Below the pieces are notes generated by a model. That model did no database searches and was not told the DNA's origin. It was given only the letters and a program-made list of their open reading frames with translations. Shown in pieces: positions 1-5,234 of a stretch of DNA of 10,932 bases. Every line of letters starts with the position of its first letter. The stretch's first letter is position 1. The DNA is from Alkalimonas sp. (lineage in GTDB: Bacteria; Pseudomonadota; Gammaproteobacteria; Enterobacterales; Alteromonadaceae): the NCBI GenBank assembly GCA_022565655.1, contig JAIUMG010000094.1, positions 1-10,932 of the forward strand. The letters run 5' to 3'. The position numbers and the translations under genes were made by a program.

Positions 1-354
1 CTTAGTGCAGCCTATGCATTCATCTTCACGAATAAAAGCGACCTTTTTCTCGGCTTCTTGCTGGGCTGCATCCAGCGGTTTTGCCTCAACCCCCATTAGG
101 TCGGCCAACTTTCGAATGGCTGTATCGCCACCCGGGGGGCATTTATTGATGGCATCACCATTGGCAATGGCTTCAGCATAAGGCCGGCAGCCTGGGTAAC
201 CACATTGACCGCACTGTGTCTGGGGCAAGATGTCATCAATTTGCTCAACCAGCGGGTCGCTTTCGACTTTAAAACGAATCGATGCATAGCCGAGGATGGC
301 GCCAAAAATCAGTGCCAGTACACCAAGCGCGAGTAAGGCTACTAAAACGATCAT
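1..354 (-). CDS. rnfB: Electron transport complex subunit RnfB/RsxB (N-terminal 118 residues; 3' end outside window)
   Basis: Iron-sulfur subunit of the Rnf (Rsx) complex, a membrane-bound ion-coupled ferredoxin/NAD oxidoreductase that in E. coli also keeps SoxR reduced. The visible part starts with a hydrophobic membrane anchor (about residues 1-25). It is followed by a cluster-binding region with Cys48, Cys51, Cys56 and Cys72 (CGQCGYPGC, then KCPPGG), the pattern of the RnfB [4Fe-4S] domain. At the window edge CIGCTK (Cys113, Cys116) opens the ferredoxin-like domain. The frame is open to base 1, so the rest of the gene lies outside. The ATG at 354-352 overlaps the rnfA stop as ATGA, indicating translational coupling in the usual rnfA-rnfB order. 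Identification rests on recognising the family sequence and is strong. Confidence 0.95.
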   Translation of the reverse strand, partial: MIVLVALLALGVLALIFGAILGYASIRFKVESDPLVEQIDDILPQTQCGQCGYPGCRPYAEAIANGDAINKCPPGGDTAIRKLADLMGVEAKPLDAAQQEAEKKVAFIREDECIGCTK

Positions 355-935
355 GATATAGTCACCAGCCCAGTGAACCCCATGAATGCCAATGACATTA
401 GTCCGGCCGTGATCATCGCAATAGCCGCGCCACGAAAGGCAACAGGCACGTCAGCAGCAATCAGGCGCTCGCGCATCGCCGCAAACAAAATCAACACCAA
501 TGAAAAACCTGCTGCGGCACCAAAGCCAAAGACAATCGAGTCGATAAAGTTGTAATTTGCTGTCACATTTAATAAAGCGACGCCAAGCACGGCACAGTTG
601 GTGGTGATTAATGGCAGAAAAATACCAAGCAAACGATACAGGGTCGGGCTGGTTTTATGCACCACCATTTCGGTGAACTGAACCACCACAGCAATGACCA
701 GAATAAAACTCAGGGTACGAAGGTACAATAAATCGAGCGGTGCCAGCAGATAGTGATCAACCAAATAGCTGCATACCGATGCCAGCGTTAAAACAAAAGT
801 GGTGGCCAGTGACATACCGATTGCCGTCTCAAGCTTACCGGATACGCCCATGAAGGGGCATAACCCAAGAAACTTAACGAGCACAAAATTATTGACCAGT
901 ACGGTACTGATTAAAAGAAGTAGAAATTCGGTCAT
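351..935 (-). CDS. rnfA: Electron transport complex subunit RnfA/RsxA
   Basis: Integral membrane subunit of the Rnf/Rsx complex, paralogous to RnfE and to NqrD/NqrE. It has 194 residues, about the family's usual length, and is almost entirely hydrophobic with about six predicted membrane helices. Two conserved half-motifs carry the key cysteines: Cys26 in FLGLCPFMG and Cys114 in TTNCAVLGVAL. In the Rnf/Nqr family these positions contribute to an intramembrane [2Fe-2S] cluster shared with the partner subunit. It is first in the operon, with rnfB following by a 4-base overlap. A promoter with a 17-bp spacer sits just upstream (see 965-993). No clear Shine-Dalgarno sequence precedes the ATG at 935-933, which is unusual here because most other genes in the window have one; a tiny ORF overlaps this start. 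Confidence 0.97.
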   Translation of the reverse strand: MTEFLLLLISTVLVNNFVLVKFLGLCPFMGVSGKLETAIGMSLATTFVLTLASVCSYLVDHYLLAPLDLLYLRTLSFILVIAVVVQFTEMVVHKTSPTLYRLLGIFLPLITTNCAVLGVALLNVTANYNFIDSIVFGFGAAAGFSLVLILFAAMRERLIAADVPVAFRGAAIAMITAGLMSLAFMGFTGLVTIS

Positions 936-948
936 AGTCGAGTTACAG

Positions 949-982
949 CTGGCTTCATGGCGCTATTATGCGCTGAAGCCAG
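949..982. repeat. Inverted repeat overlapping the rnfA promoter
   Basis: The 9-bp arms CTGGCTTCA (949-957) and TGAAGCCAG (974-982) are perfect reverse complements. Inside them a second pair, GCGC (960-963) and GCGC (970-973), flanks the loop TATTAT. Two unpaired bases (958-959) sit on one side only. One arm lies in the -35/-10 spacer of the predicted rnf promoter and the other downstream of the predicted start. A transcript starting near 958 would not contain the whole hairpin, so a DNA-level operator is a better guess than an RNA structure. Confidence 0.7.
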
Positions 983-993
983 TTTGATAACAA
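965..993 (-). promoter_or_regulatory. Predicted promoter of the rnf operon
   Basis: Read on the minus strand, a -35 element TTGTTA (993-988) and a -10 element CATAAT (970-965) are separated by exactly 17 bp. The expected transcription start is near 958, leaving a leader of only about 23 nt before rnfA. The spacer contains one arm of the inverted repeat at 949-982, and a tandem 7-mer (994-1007) lies immediately upstream of the -35. This is a consensus-based prediction with no experimental support in hand. Confidence 0.6.
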
Positions 994-1007
994 CCTGTAG
1001 CCTGTAG
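994..1007. repeat. Tandem 7-bp direct repeat upstream of the rnf promoter
   Basis: CCTGTAG occurs twice head to tail (994-1000 and 1001-1007), directly upstream of the predicted -35 element of the rnf promoter. This is where an activator or alpha-subunit contact could lie, but a chance duplication is possible. Confidence 0.45.
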
Positions 1008-1051
1008 GGTTATCTGATTTTCATCAGCTGGCAAGCAGGTAAGCAACCGGA

Positions 1052-2974
1052 TTAAAGAGGGGTTGGTTTTCCCACATAATAGCCCTGACAACCATCAATG
1101 AATAAGGAGTCTAACATGTGTTTTTCTTCCTGGGTTTCCACCGACTCAGCGAAGACGCCAACCCCAATTCGATGCGCTAAGTCTATCATCAGGCGTAAAA
1201 AGTATTGATTGTTTTTGTCATCATCAATGTGGCGGGTATAGCTACCGTCCATTTTAATGTAGTCTGGTTTCAATTCGCGGAAAAACTTAAAGGATGTAAT
1301 ACCAACGCCAAACTTTTCGACGGTGATACGAGCGCCTGCCCGGTGAACCATGTCAATAAAGCGCTTACTGGTTTTCAAGTTTTGTTGCAAGCCAAACTCG
1401 GTGACTTCAAAGATCAGCTTGGCCGCAATGGTTGCATCTTTGAGTAAACGACGCTCCAGCCAGATAATAAACTGATCATCATGCACACAGCGTGATGACA
1501 AGTTTAAACCAAAGTATTGGTCTTGCAGGTTTTTGCTTTTGATGGTGTTAAGAGCTGTCTCAATAATCAAACGATCAACCGCGATGATGCGATCCAGCTT
1601 TTCCGCCATCGCCAGAAAAGAAGCGGTGGGTAACACCTGATTTTCCTGGGTTTTAAAACGCACCAGGATTTCAGAGTAAGCTTTAGCGGAGCGCGATGAC
1701 GGTTGAATGGTCTGGTACAGTAAAGCAATGCGGTTATTGGCCAGCACATCATCAATGACATTACGCCAGTTTTGATTGCCATAGCCGTAGCTGGCGGTTT
1801 CCAAACCTGCGGATTCTTTTTGCAAATGCCAGGCATTGGTTTGTTTGGTTTGCGCCAGGCTGATGGACGTATCAGCAATGGCCAGCAGTTCACCCAAAGC
1901 ACGACCACTTTCATAGCTCACCAAGCCGGTATAGGCCACAGAGTCCAGTTCTGCAATTTTTTGGTATTCATTCAGTCGGCTTTGCAGTTGAACAGCAAAA
2001 TTTTCAGCTTCTTTTGGGGTCACCCGCGGTAATAGCAAACCAAAGTCAGAGCTATTTAACCGGTACAATTGACCACCTGGGTAGGTTGCCACCGCTTTTT
2101 TGAGAACTTCACACACCTCTTTGATGTACTTATCGCCTTCCAGGTAGCCTCTGGTTTGGTTCAGCCCCTGCAGTTCAGTGCAACGGGTAATGGCAAAAAT
2201 ACCAAAATCCACCTGGTCAGATTGACTCAGTTGCTCTTCATAATACTGCACAAAGCGATTGCGGTTTGGTAAACCAGTGACTTGATCTTTATAGGCATCT
2301 TCTGTGACCTGACGAGCATTAGCGGTCATCTCGCTGAGCTTCTTATGGTTCACTTGAGCAAAGTTTTGCAAGCTATCGGCTGTATCTTCAAATGCTTGTG
2401 GCAATTGCGTGGTATCCAGGGGGTGGCCGGGGTTACTGGCGCAATGATCCAGCAGTGAACTCACACTGCGGCTTACCGTACGCAGTTGATATGAGAGCCA
2501 CCAATACAATGCTGCAGTGGCCAGTAAGCAAATGAGCAGTGGGGTGAACAATACCAGCCACAAACGAGATTGCAGCTGGTCAATGAGTGCATCATGATTG
2601 AGCTGATAACGAACCTGTAACCCCAGCTCATTATTTTGTAAGGTACGAACCGGATGCTGATAGCCTTGCCATTGCAAGAATGCACTTGCCATGCCAGCAG
2701 CGCTGGAAGATGAACGGTGGTTATACAGTTCGGTACCATCTGTCAGGCTGATTTGTAACTGGAGCGGGTTCAGGCTTTGACGGATTTGGCGACTCAGCAC
2801 TTTACCATCTGTTTCGAAATGCTCTTGCAGCAGTTGCTGAATGACCAGCCTGCCCTGTGTTTCTTGCACGGCTAACTCTTGTTTGGCGGAGCTGAGCTGA
2901 TTGAATAGCAGCAGAGCAGTAATGAGCACTGCAGTGATGAGTTGTACAATAACGAGTTGAAGAAGCTTATTCAT
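1052..2974 (-). CDS. csrD: CsrD/MshH-like membrane protein with degenerate GGDEF and EAL domains
   Basis: Likely homologue of CsrD (YhdA; MshH in Vibrio). In E. coli CsrD targets the sRNAs CsrB/CsrC for RNase E decay and so tunes CsrA. The protein has 640 residues from the ATG at 2974, close to the roughly 646 of E. coli CsrD. There are two membrane helices (about 3-24 and 137-160) around a periplasmic segment, then a helical linker and a GGDEF-like domain. Its signature is NSSDF (307-311), matching the HRSDF of CsrD as I recall it, in the same setting of YPG upstream and LLPR downstream. The EAL-like domain has EIL (435-437) in place of EAL, and DDFG is replaced by EKFG. Both catalytic signatures are therefore lost, and neither cyclase nor phosphodiesterase activity is expected. 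An upstream TTG at 3010 is possible, but GGGTGG (2988-2983) sits 8 nt before this ATG. LapD-like receptors were considered; the CsrD-type motifs fit better. Confidence 0.8.
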   Translation of the reverse strand: MNKLLQLVIVQLITAVLITALLLFNQLSSAKQELAVQETQGRLVIQQLLQEHFETDGKVLSRQIRQSLNPLQLQISLTDGTELYNHRSSSSAAGMASAFLQWQGYQHPVRTLQNNELGLQVRYQLNHDALIDQLQSRLWLVLFTPLLICLLATAALYWWLSYQLRTVSRSVSSLLDHCASNPGHPLDTTQLPQAFEDTADSLQNFAQVNHKKLSEMTANARQVTEDAYKDQVTGLPNRNRFVQYYEEQLSQSDQVDFGIFAITRCTELQGLNQTRGYLEGDKYIKEVCEVLKKAVATYPGGQLYRLNSSDFGLLLPRVTPKEAENFAVQLQSRLNEYQKIAELDSVAYTGLVSYESGRALGELLAIADTSISLAQTKQTNAWHLQKESAGLETASYGYGNQNWRNVIDDVLANNRIALLYQTIQPSSRSAKAYSEILVRFKTQENQVLPTASFLAMAEKLDRIIAVDRLIIETALNTIKSKNLQDQYFGLNLSSRCVHDDQFIIWLERRLLKDATIAAKLIFEVTEFGLQQNLKTSKRFIDMVHRAGARITVEKFGVGITSFKFFRELKPDYIKMDGSYTRHIDDDKNNQYFLRLMIDLAHRIGVGVFAESVETQEEKHMLDSLFIDGCQGYYVGKPTPL

Positions 2975-2982
2975 TGAATTGA

Positions 2983-2988
2983 CCACCC
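2983..2988 (-). promoter_or_regulatory. Ribosome binding site supporting the internal ATG of the csrD-like gene
   Basis: GGGTGG on the minus strand ends 8 nt before the ATG at 2974-2972. It supports that start over the TTG at 3010-3008. The shorter form also places the first membrane helix right at the N-terminus, as in CsrD. Confidence 0.5.
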
Positions 2989-3022
2989 AAGCAAACCAGA
3001 GAAATGCCAACGGTTTAGTCTA

Positions 3023-3052
3023 GTTATAGTAGTAAAGACGGGATTAAATCAA
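3023..3052 (-). promoter_or_regulatory. Candidate promoter of the csrD-like gene
   Basis: On the minus strand TTGATT (3052-3047) and TATAAC (3028-3023) are separated by 18 bp. The predicted start near 3016 gives a leader of about 40 nt to the ATG at 2974. It lies between the last tRNA-Asn gene and the csrD-like gene, so read-through from the tRNA promoter could add to expression. Confidence 0.4.
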
Positions 3053-3105
3053 AAAAATGAGCAAAAATAAATCTTTATATTGCAAGACTGGCCGGAAAGT
3101 TGATA

Positions 3106-3182
3106 TGGCTCCCCAGGTTGGACTCGAACCAACGACCTACGGATTAACAGTCCGCCGCTCTAACCAGCTGAGCTACTGAGGA
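3106..3182 (-). tRNA. tRNA-Asn(GUU), third in transcription order
   Basis: 77 nt with CCA encoded. The acceptor stem TCCTCAG pairs with CTGGGGA (one T-G wobble), the anticodon loop reads CTGTTAA with anticodon GTT, and the T arm contains GGTTCGAGTCC. The sequence is identical to the middle copy. Downstream on the minus strand are T-rich stretches (around 3063-3067 and 3051-3057) but no convincing terminator hairpin. Confidence 0.97.
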
Positions 3183-3204
3183 ACAAAAGAATGATGCAAT
3201 TGAA

Positions 3205-3281
3205 TGGCTCCCCAGGTTGGACTCGAACCAACGACCTACGGATTAACAGTCCGCCGCTCTAACCAGCTGAGCTACTGAGGA
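3205..3281 (-). tRNA. tRNA-Asn(GUU), second in transcription order
   Basis: Same structure and sequence as the copy at 3106-3182, shifted by exactly 99 bp. The 22-nt spacer that follows it (3183-3204) is identical to the spacer before it (3282-3303), so gene and spacer were duplicated together. All three copies are probably processed from one precursor. Confidence 0.97.
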
Positions 3282-3303
3282 ACAAAAGAATGATGCAATT
3301 GAA

Positions 3304-3380
3304 TGGCTCCCCAGGTTGGACTCGAACCAACGACCTACGGATTAACAGTCCGCCGCTCTAACCAACTGAGCTACTGAGGA
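3304..3380 (-). tRNA. tRNA-Asn(GUU), promoter-proximal copy
   Basis: Same 77-nt tRNA with anticodon GTT and encoded CCA. It differs from the other two copies at a single base in the D-loop (CAGTTGG instead of CAGCTGG), a site not expected to change identity or folding. It is the first copy behind the promoter at 3402-3430. Confidence 0.97.
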
Positions 3381-3401
3381 ACAGCAAATGCAACGGCGGC
3401 A

Positions 3402-3430
3402 ATACTAATGCCAGTCTATATAGCTGTCAA
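3402..3430 (-). promoter_or_regulatory. Stable-RNA promoter of the tRNA-Asn operon
   Basis: On the minus strand a perfect -35 TTGACA (3430-3425) is followed after 17 bp by TAGTAT (3407-3402). A GC-rich discriminator, GCCGCCG, comes next. This is the architecture of rRNA/tRNA promoters that are subject to growth-rate and ppGpp control. The expected start is near 3395, about 15 nt before the first tRNA. Confidence 0.8.
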
Positions 3431-3547
3431 CACTTAAGCTGTTTGATTTTAGTTTTTATGGTTTACCTGGGTATATAATCGTCAACTTGCTGTGGTTGTC
3501 TTAAAGTTTCTGGTGGTAAAAGCTTGGTTCTGTTGGCGTACCGGAAG

Positions 3548-3594
3548 TTACTCACAGAAGCTGTGGATAACTCTGTGTATGACTCTGTGGTGAA
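3548..3594. promoter_or_regulatory. DnaA-box cluster, possible DARS1-like site
   Basis: Four DnaA-box-like 9-mers are packed into 47 bp. TTACTCACA (3548-3556, plus) has one mismatch to TTATNCACA. TGTGGATAA (3562-3570) is a perfect TTATCCACA box on the minus strand. TGTGTATGA (3574-3582, minus) has one mismatch, and TGTGGTGAA (3586-3594, minus) has two. The first two converge with 5 bp between them, and the last three repeat every 12 bp. A very A+T-rich stretch follows about 45 bp later. In E. coli the DnaA-reactivating sequence DARS1 lies in the bioD-uvrB intergenic region. Here the cluster is about 1.6 kb upstream of uvrB with only the MATE gene between. The boxes are seen directly; the function is inferred. 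Confidence 0.5.
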
Positions 3595-3596
3595 TA
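3561..3596. repeat. Three imperfect 12-bp tandem repeats
   Basis: CTGTGGATAACT, CTGTGTATGACT and CTGTGGTGAATA follow each other without gaps (3561-3572, 3573-3584, 3585-3596). Each carries one minus-strand DnaA-like 9-mer in the same phase. The 12-bp period puts successive sites a little over one helical turn apart. Confidence 0.7.
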
Positions 3597-3828
3597 AGTA
3601 AACCTTAGAGTTTTCAAGGGGTGCAAGGCGGTCAATAGAAAAATCATAAAAAATTATATCCTTTATATTCAGTTACTTATTTATTTCGGCTGGAAACGTA
3701 AAGCAAATGAATATTTTATCGAGTGCTTGCTGTTGGTAACGAACTACTTTGTGAACTAAATTTGCTGCTATTGCCTTTTAAGTCATTACTTTTGTCGCTT
3801 TAACGTAGTATCAGGCGTCACTTTTCTT

Positions 3829-3834
3829 TACAAT
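3829..3834 (+). promoter_or_regulatory. Weak candidate -10 element for the MATE-uvrB unit
   Basis: TACAAT lies 29 bp before the MATE ATG. No recognisable -35 hexamer is found at 16-18 bp upstream, so this is only a tentative placement. Confidence 0.25.
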
Positions 3835-3863
3835 AAACGCCTCCTTTTTGGCTAAGCTGGTTT

Positions 3864-5234
3864 ATGACTTCTTCGACGAAAGACTCCTTACTGCATCACG
3901 ATATTCGACACACCTTAAAGCGCATGACAGTGCCGATGCTGTTGGGCATGTTTACCCTAATGAGTTTTAATTTGGTGGACACGTTTTTTATCAGCTTGCT
4001 TGGAACGCAAGAGTTGGCTGCGGTTAGTTTTACCTTTCCCATTACATTTACATTCATCAGTTTAGTGATTGGTTTGGGGATTGGTACGTCAGCTGTGATT
4101 GCTAAAGCGCTGGGGGCAGGTAATAACGAAGAAGCTCGGGCCGATGGTTTGGCTGCTTTGTGGCTGGCTGGTTTTCTTATCATTGCTCTGGCTTTACTCG
4201 GCTGGCTTTTACACGATGTCCTATTTGGTCTGCTTGGGGCGCAACCGGCTATTTTGCAACTTATTCGCCAATACATGTGGATCTGGCTGGCAGGCGTTGT
4301 CTTTCTGATGATCCCGATGGTGGGTAATAGTATATTAAGGGCGGCTGGTGAAACAAAGTTGCCAGCGTTTATTATGGCGGGTGGTGGACTGGCTAATGCT
4401 GTGTTGGATCCATTGCTGATTTTTGGCTATGGCCCGGTACCAGCCATGGGAATGCAAGGCGCTGCGTTAGCCAGTGTCATTTCCTGGTTGATAGGTTCAG
4501 TCGCTGTTTTGTATTTGCTACGGAAGCGTGGCTTGATCGACAGTGGTTGGCAGCCTTTACAACGAGCTTTACCTATTTATCGCAAAGTGTTGCGGATTGG
4601 TTTTCCTGCCGCAGGGGCAAATATGTTGACCCCTCTCGCCATGGCGGTGCTCACTGCTATTGTAGCGGGTTACGGCGCTGAGGCGGTAGCTGCTTTTGGT
4701 GTCGGGATTCGGTTGGAGAGTATGGCCTGTCTGGTGATTCTGGCACTCTCGACCACCTTGCCTCCTTTTATCAGCCAAAATTTTGGAGCGGGACAGTTGC
4801 AGCGTGTGCGGGCCGCTTACCTATACAGTATTCGCTTTATTTTTGCCTGGCAGTTGTTATTGTATCTGTTACTAGCTCTCGGTGCTTCGACGCTGGCTCG
4901 GGTCTTTTCAAGTGATCCGGCTGTGCAACAGTTAATTATGCTGTTTCTGTGGATCTTACCGCTGGGCTATGGCTTGCAGGGACTGATTATTTTGACCAAC
5001 TCGTCTTTGAATGCTCTGCACCTGCCTATTCAGGCGCTTTGGTTAAGTGTGCTTAGATTGTTTGTGTTTTATGTGCCCTTTGCCTGGCTGGGAGGGCAGT
5101 TGGCGGGACTGCAGGGACTTTTCATCGGCTGTGCGCTGGCCAACTTATGTATGGCGCTGATCAGTTATGTTTGGTTTCAGCGCTCGATAGGTCAGATAGA
5201 GCAACAGCAGCTCGTCATGGAGGATGCAGCGTGA
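3864..5234 (+). CDS. MATE family multidrug/cation efflux transporter
   Basis: Inner-membrane antiporter of the multidrug and toxic compound extrusion family, predicted to export cationic or amphipathic compounds in exchange for Na+ or H+. It has 456 residues, the typical MATE length, with about 12 hydrophobic helices. Family features seen are an Asp in the first helix (VDTFFISLLG, D39), the loop ALGAGNNEEAR (about 82-92), RAAGETK (159-165) and LDPLLIFG (181-188). The second half repeats the fold, including FGVGIRLE. The ATG start has only a weak Shine-Dalgarno. The stop TGA at 5232-5234 overlaps the GTG start of uvrB, so the two are probably co-translated. The substrate and the NorM versus DinF branch cannot be decided by eye. 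Confidence 0.92.
   Translation: MTSSTKDSLLHHDIRHTLKRMTVPMLLGMFTLMSFNLVDTFFISLLGTQELAAVSFTFPITFTFISLVIGLGIGTSAVIAKALGAGNNEEARADGLAALWLAGFLIIALALLGWLLHDVLFGLLGAQPAILQLIRQYMWIWLAGVVFLMIPMVGNSILRAAGETKLPAFIMAGGGLANAVLDPLLIFGYGPVPAMGMQGAALASVISWLIGSVAVLYLLRKRGLIDSGWQPLQRALPIYRKVLRIGFPAAGANMLTPLAMAVLTAIVAGYGAEAVAAFGVGIRLESMACLVILALSTTLPPFISQNFGAGQLQRVRAAYLYSIRFIFAWQLLLYLLLALGASTLARVFSSDPAVQQLIMLFLWILPLGYGLQGLIILTNSSLNALHLPIQALWLSVLRLFVFYVPFAWLGGQLAGLQGLFIGCALANLCMALISYVWFQRSIGQIEQQQLVMEDAA
5219..5223 (+). promoter_or_regulatory. Shine-Dalgarno that fixes the uvrB GTG start
   Basis: A perfect GGAGG lies inside the 3' end of the MATE gene, 7 nt before the GTG at 5231-5233. It supports that start over the in-frame ATG at 5147, which would add 28 residues unrelated to UvrB. 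Confidence 0.85.

Larger units (their letters stand above)
3106..3380 (-). repeat. 99-bp tandem repeat unit (tRNA-Asn plus spacer), three copies
   Basis: Each unit is a 77-bp tRNA gene plus a 22-bp spacer. The two complete spacers (3183-3204 and 3282-3303) are identical and only one base differs among the three gene copies. This points to recent amplification or ongoing gene conversion. The array is prone to copy-number change by recombination and to assembly collapse. Confidence 0.95.
3431..3863. other. Gene-free AT-rich intergenic region between the tRNA-Asn operon and the MATE gene
   Basis: No credible coding frame is present in either direction. The region holds a TATAAT hexamer (3474-3479) without a good -35, the DnaA-box-like cluster (3548-3594), a very A+T-rich stretch (about 3638-3690), and a weak promoter candidate close to the MATE start. 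I searched it for a LexA box of the form CTG-N10-CAG and found none. A small RNA cannot be excluded, but no hairpin followed by a T-run was seen. Confidence 0.6.

Noticed and set aside
1014..1027. CTGAT-TTTC-ATCAG hairpin after the csrD-like gene as a terminator
   Set aside because: Only 5 bp of stem and no T-run on the minus strand; read-through toward rnf cannot be excluded.
2975..3010. Upstream TTG start for the csrD-like gene adding 12 residues
   Set aside because: The TTG has no Shine-Dalgarno and lies only about 6 nt from the predicted transcript start; the ATG at 2974 has a better site and places the first helix as in CsrD.
3048..3105. Intrinsic terminator after the tRNA array
   Set aside because: T-runs are present on the minus strand but I found no stable hairpin directly before them.
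3106..3380. Regular 99-bp repeats resembling a CRISPR-like or satellite array
   Set aside because: Each unit folds as a complete tRNA-Asn with encoded CCA, and the spacers are identical rather than unique.
3548..3700. Chromosomal replication origin, because DnaA boxes lie next to A+T-rich DNA
   Set aside because: No dnaA, dnaN, mnmG or related origin-linked genes are nearby and the box number is small; a regulatory or DARS-like site fits better.
3381..3863. LexA (SOS) box upstream of MATE-uvrB
   Set aside because: Every CTG in the region was checked for CAG ten bases on and none matched.
3896..4276. 126-residue open frame antisense to the MATE gene
   Set aside because: Rich in Lys, Ala and Pro with no domain-like pattern or Shine-Dalgarno; it is the complement of a real coding frame.
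5147..5230. N-terminal extension of uvrB from an in-frame ATG
   Set aside because: The 28 extra residues lie inside the MATE gene and do not resemble UvrB; the GTG at 5231 has a perfect GGAGG 7 nt upstream.
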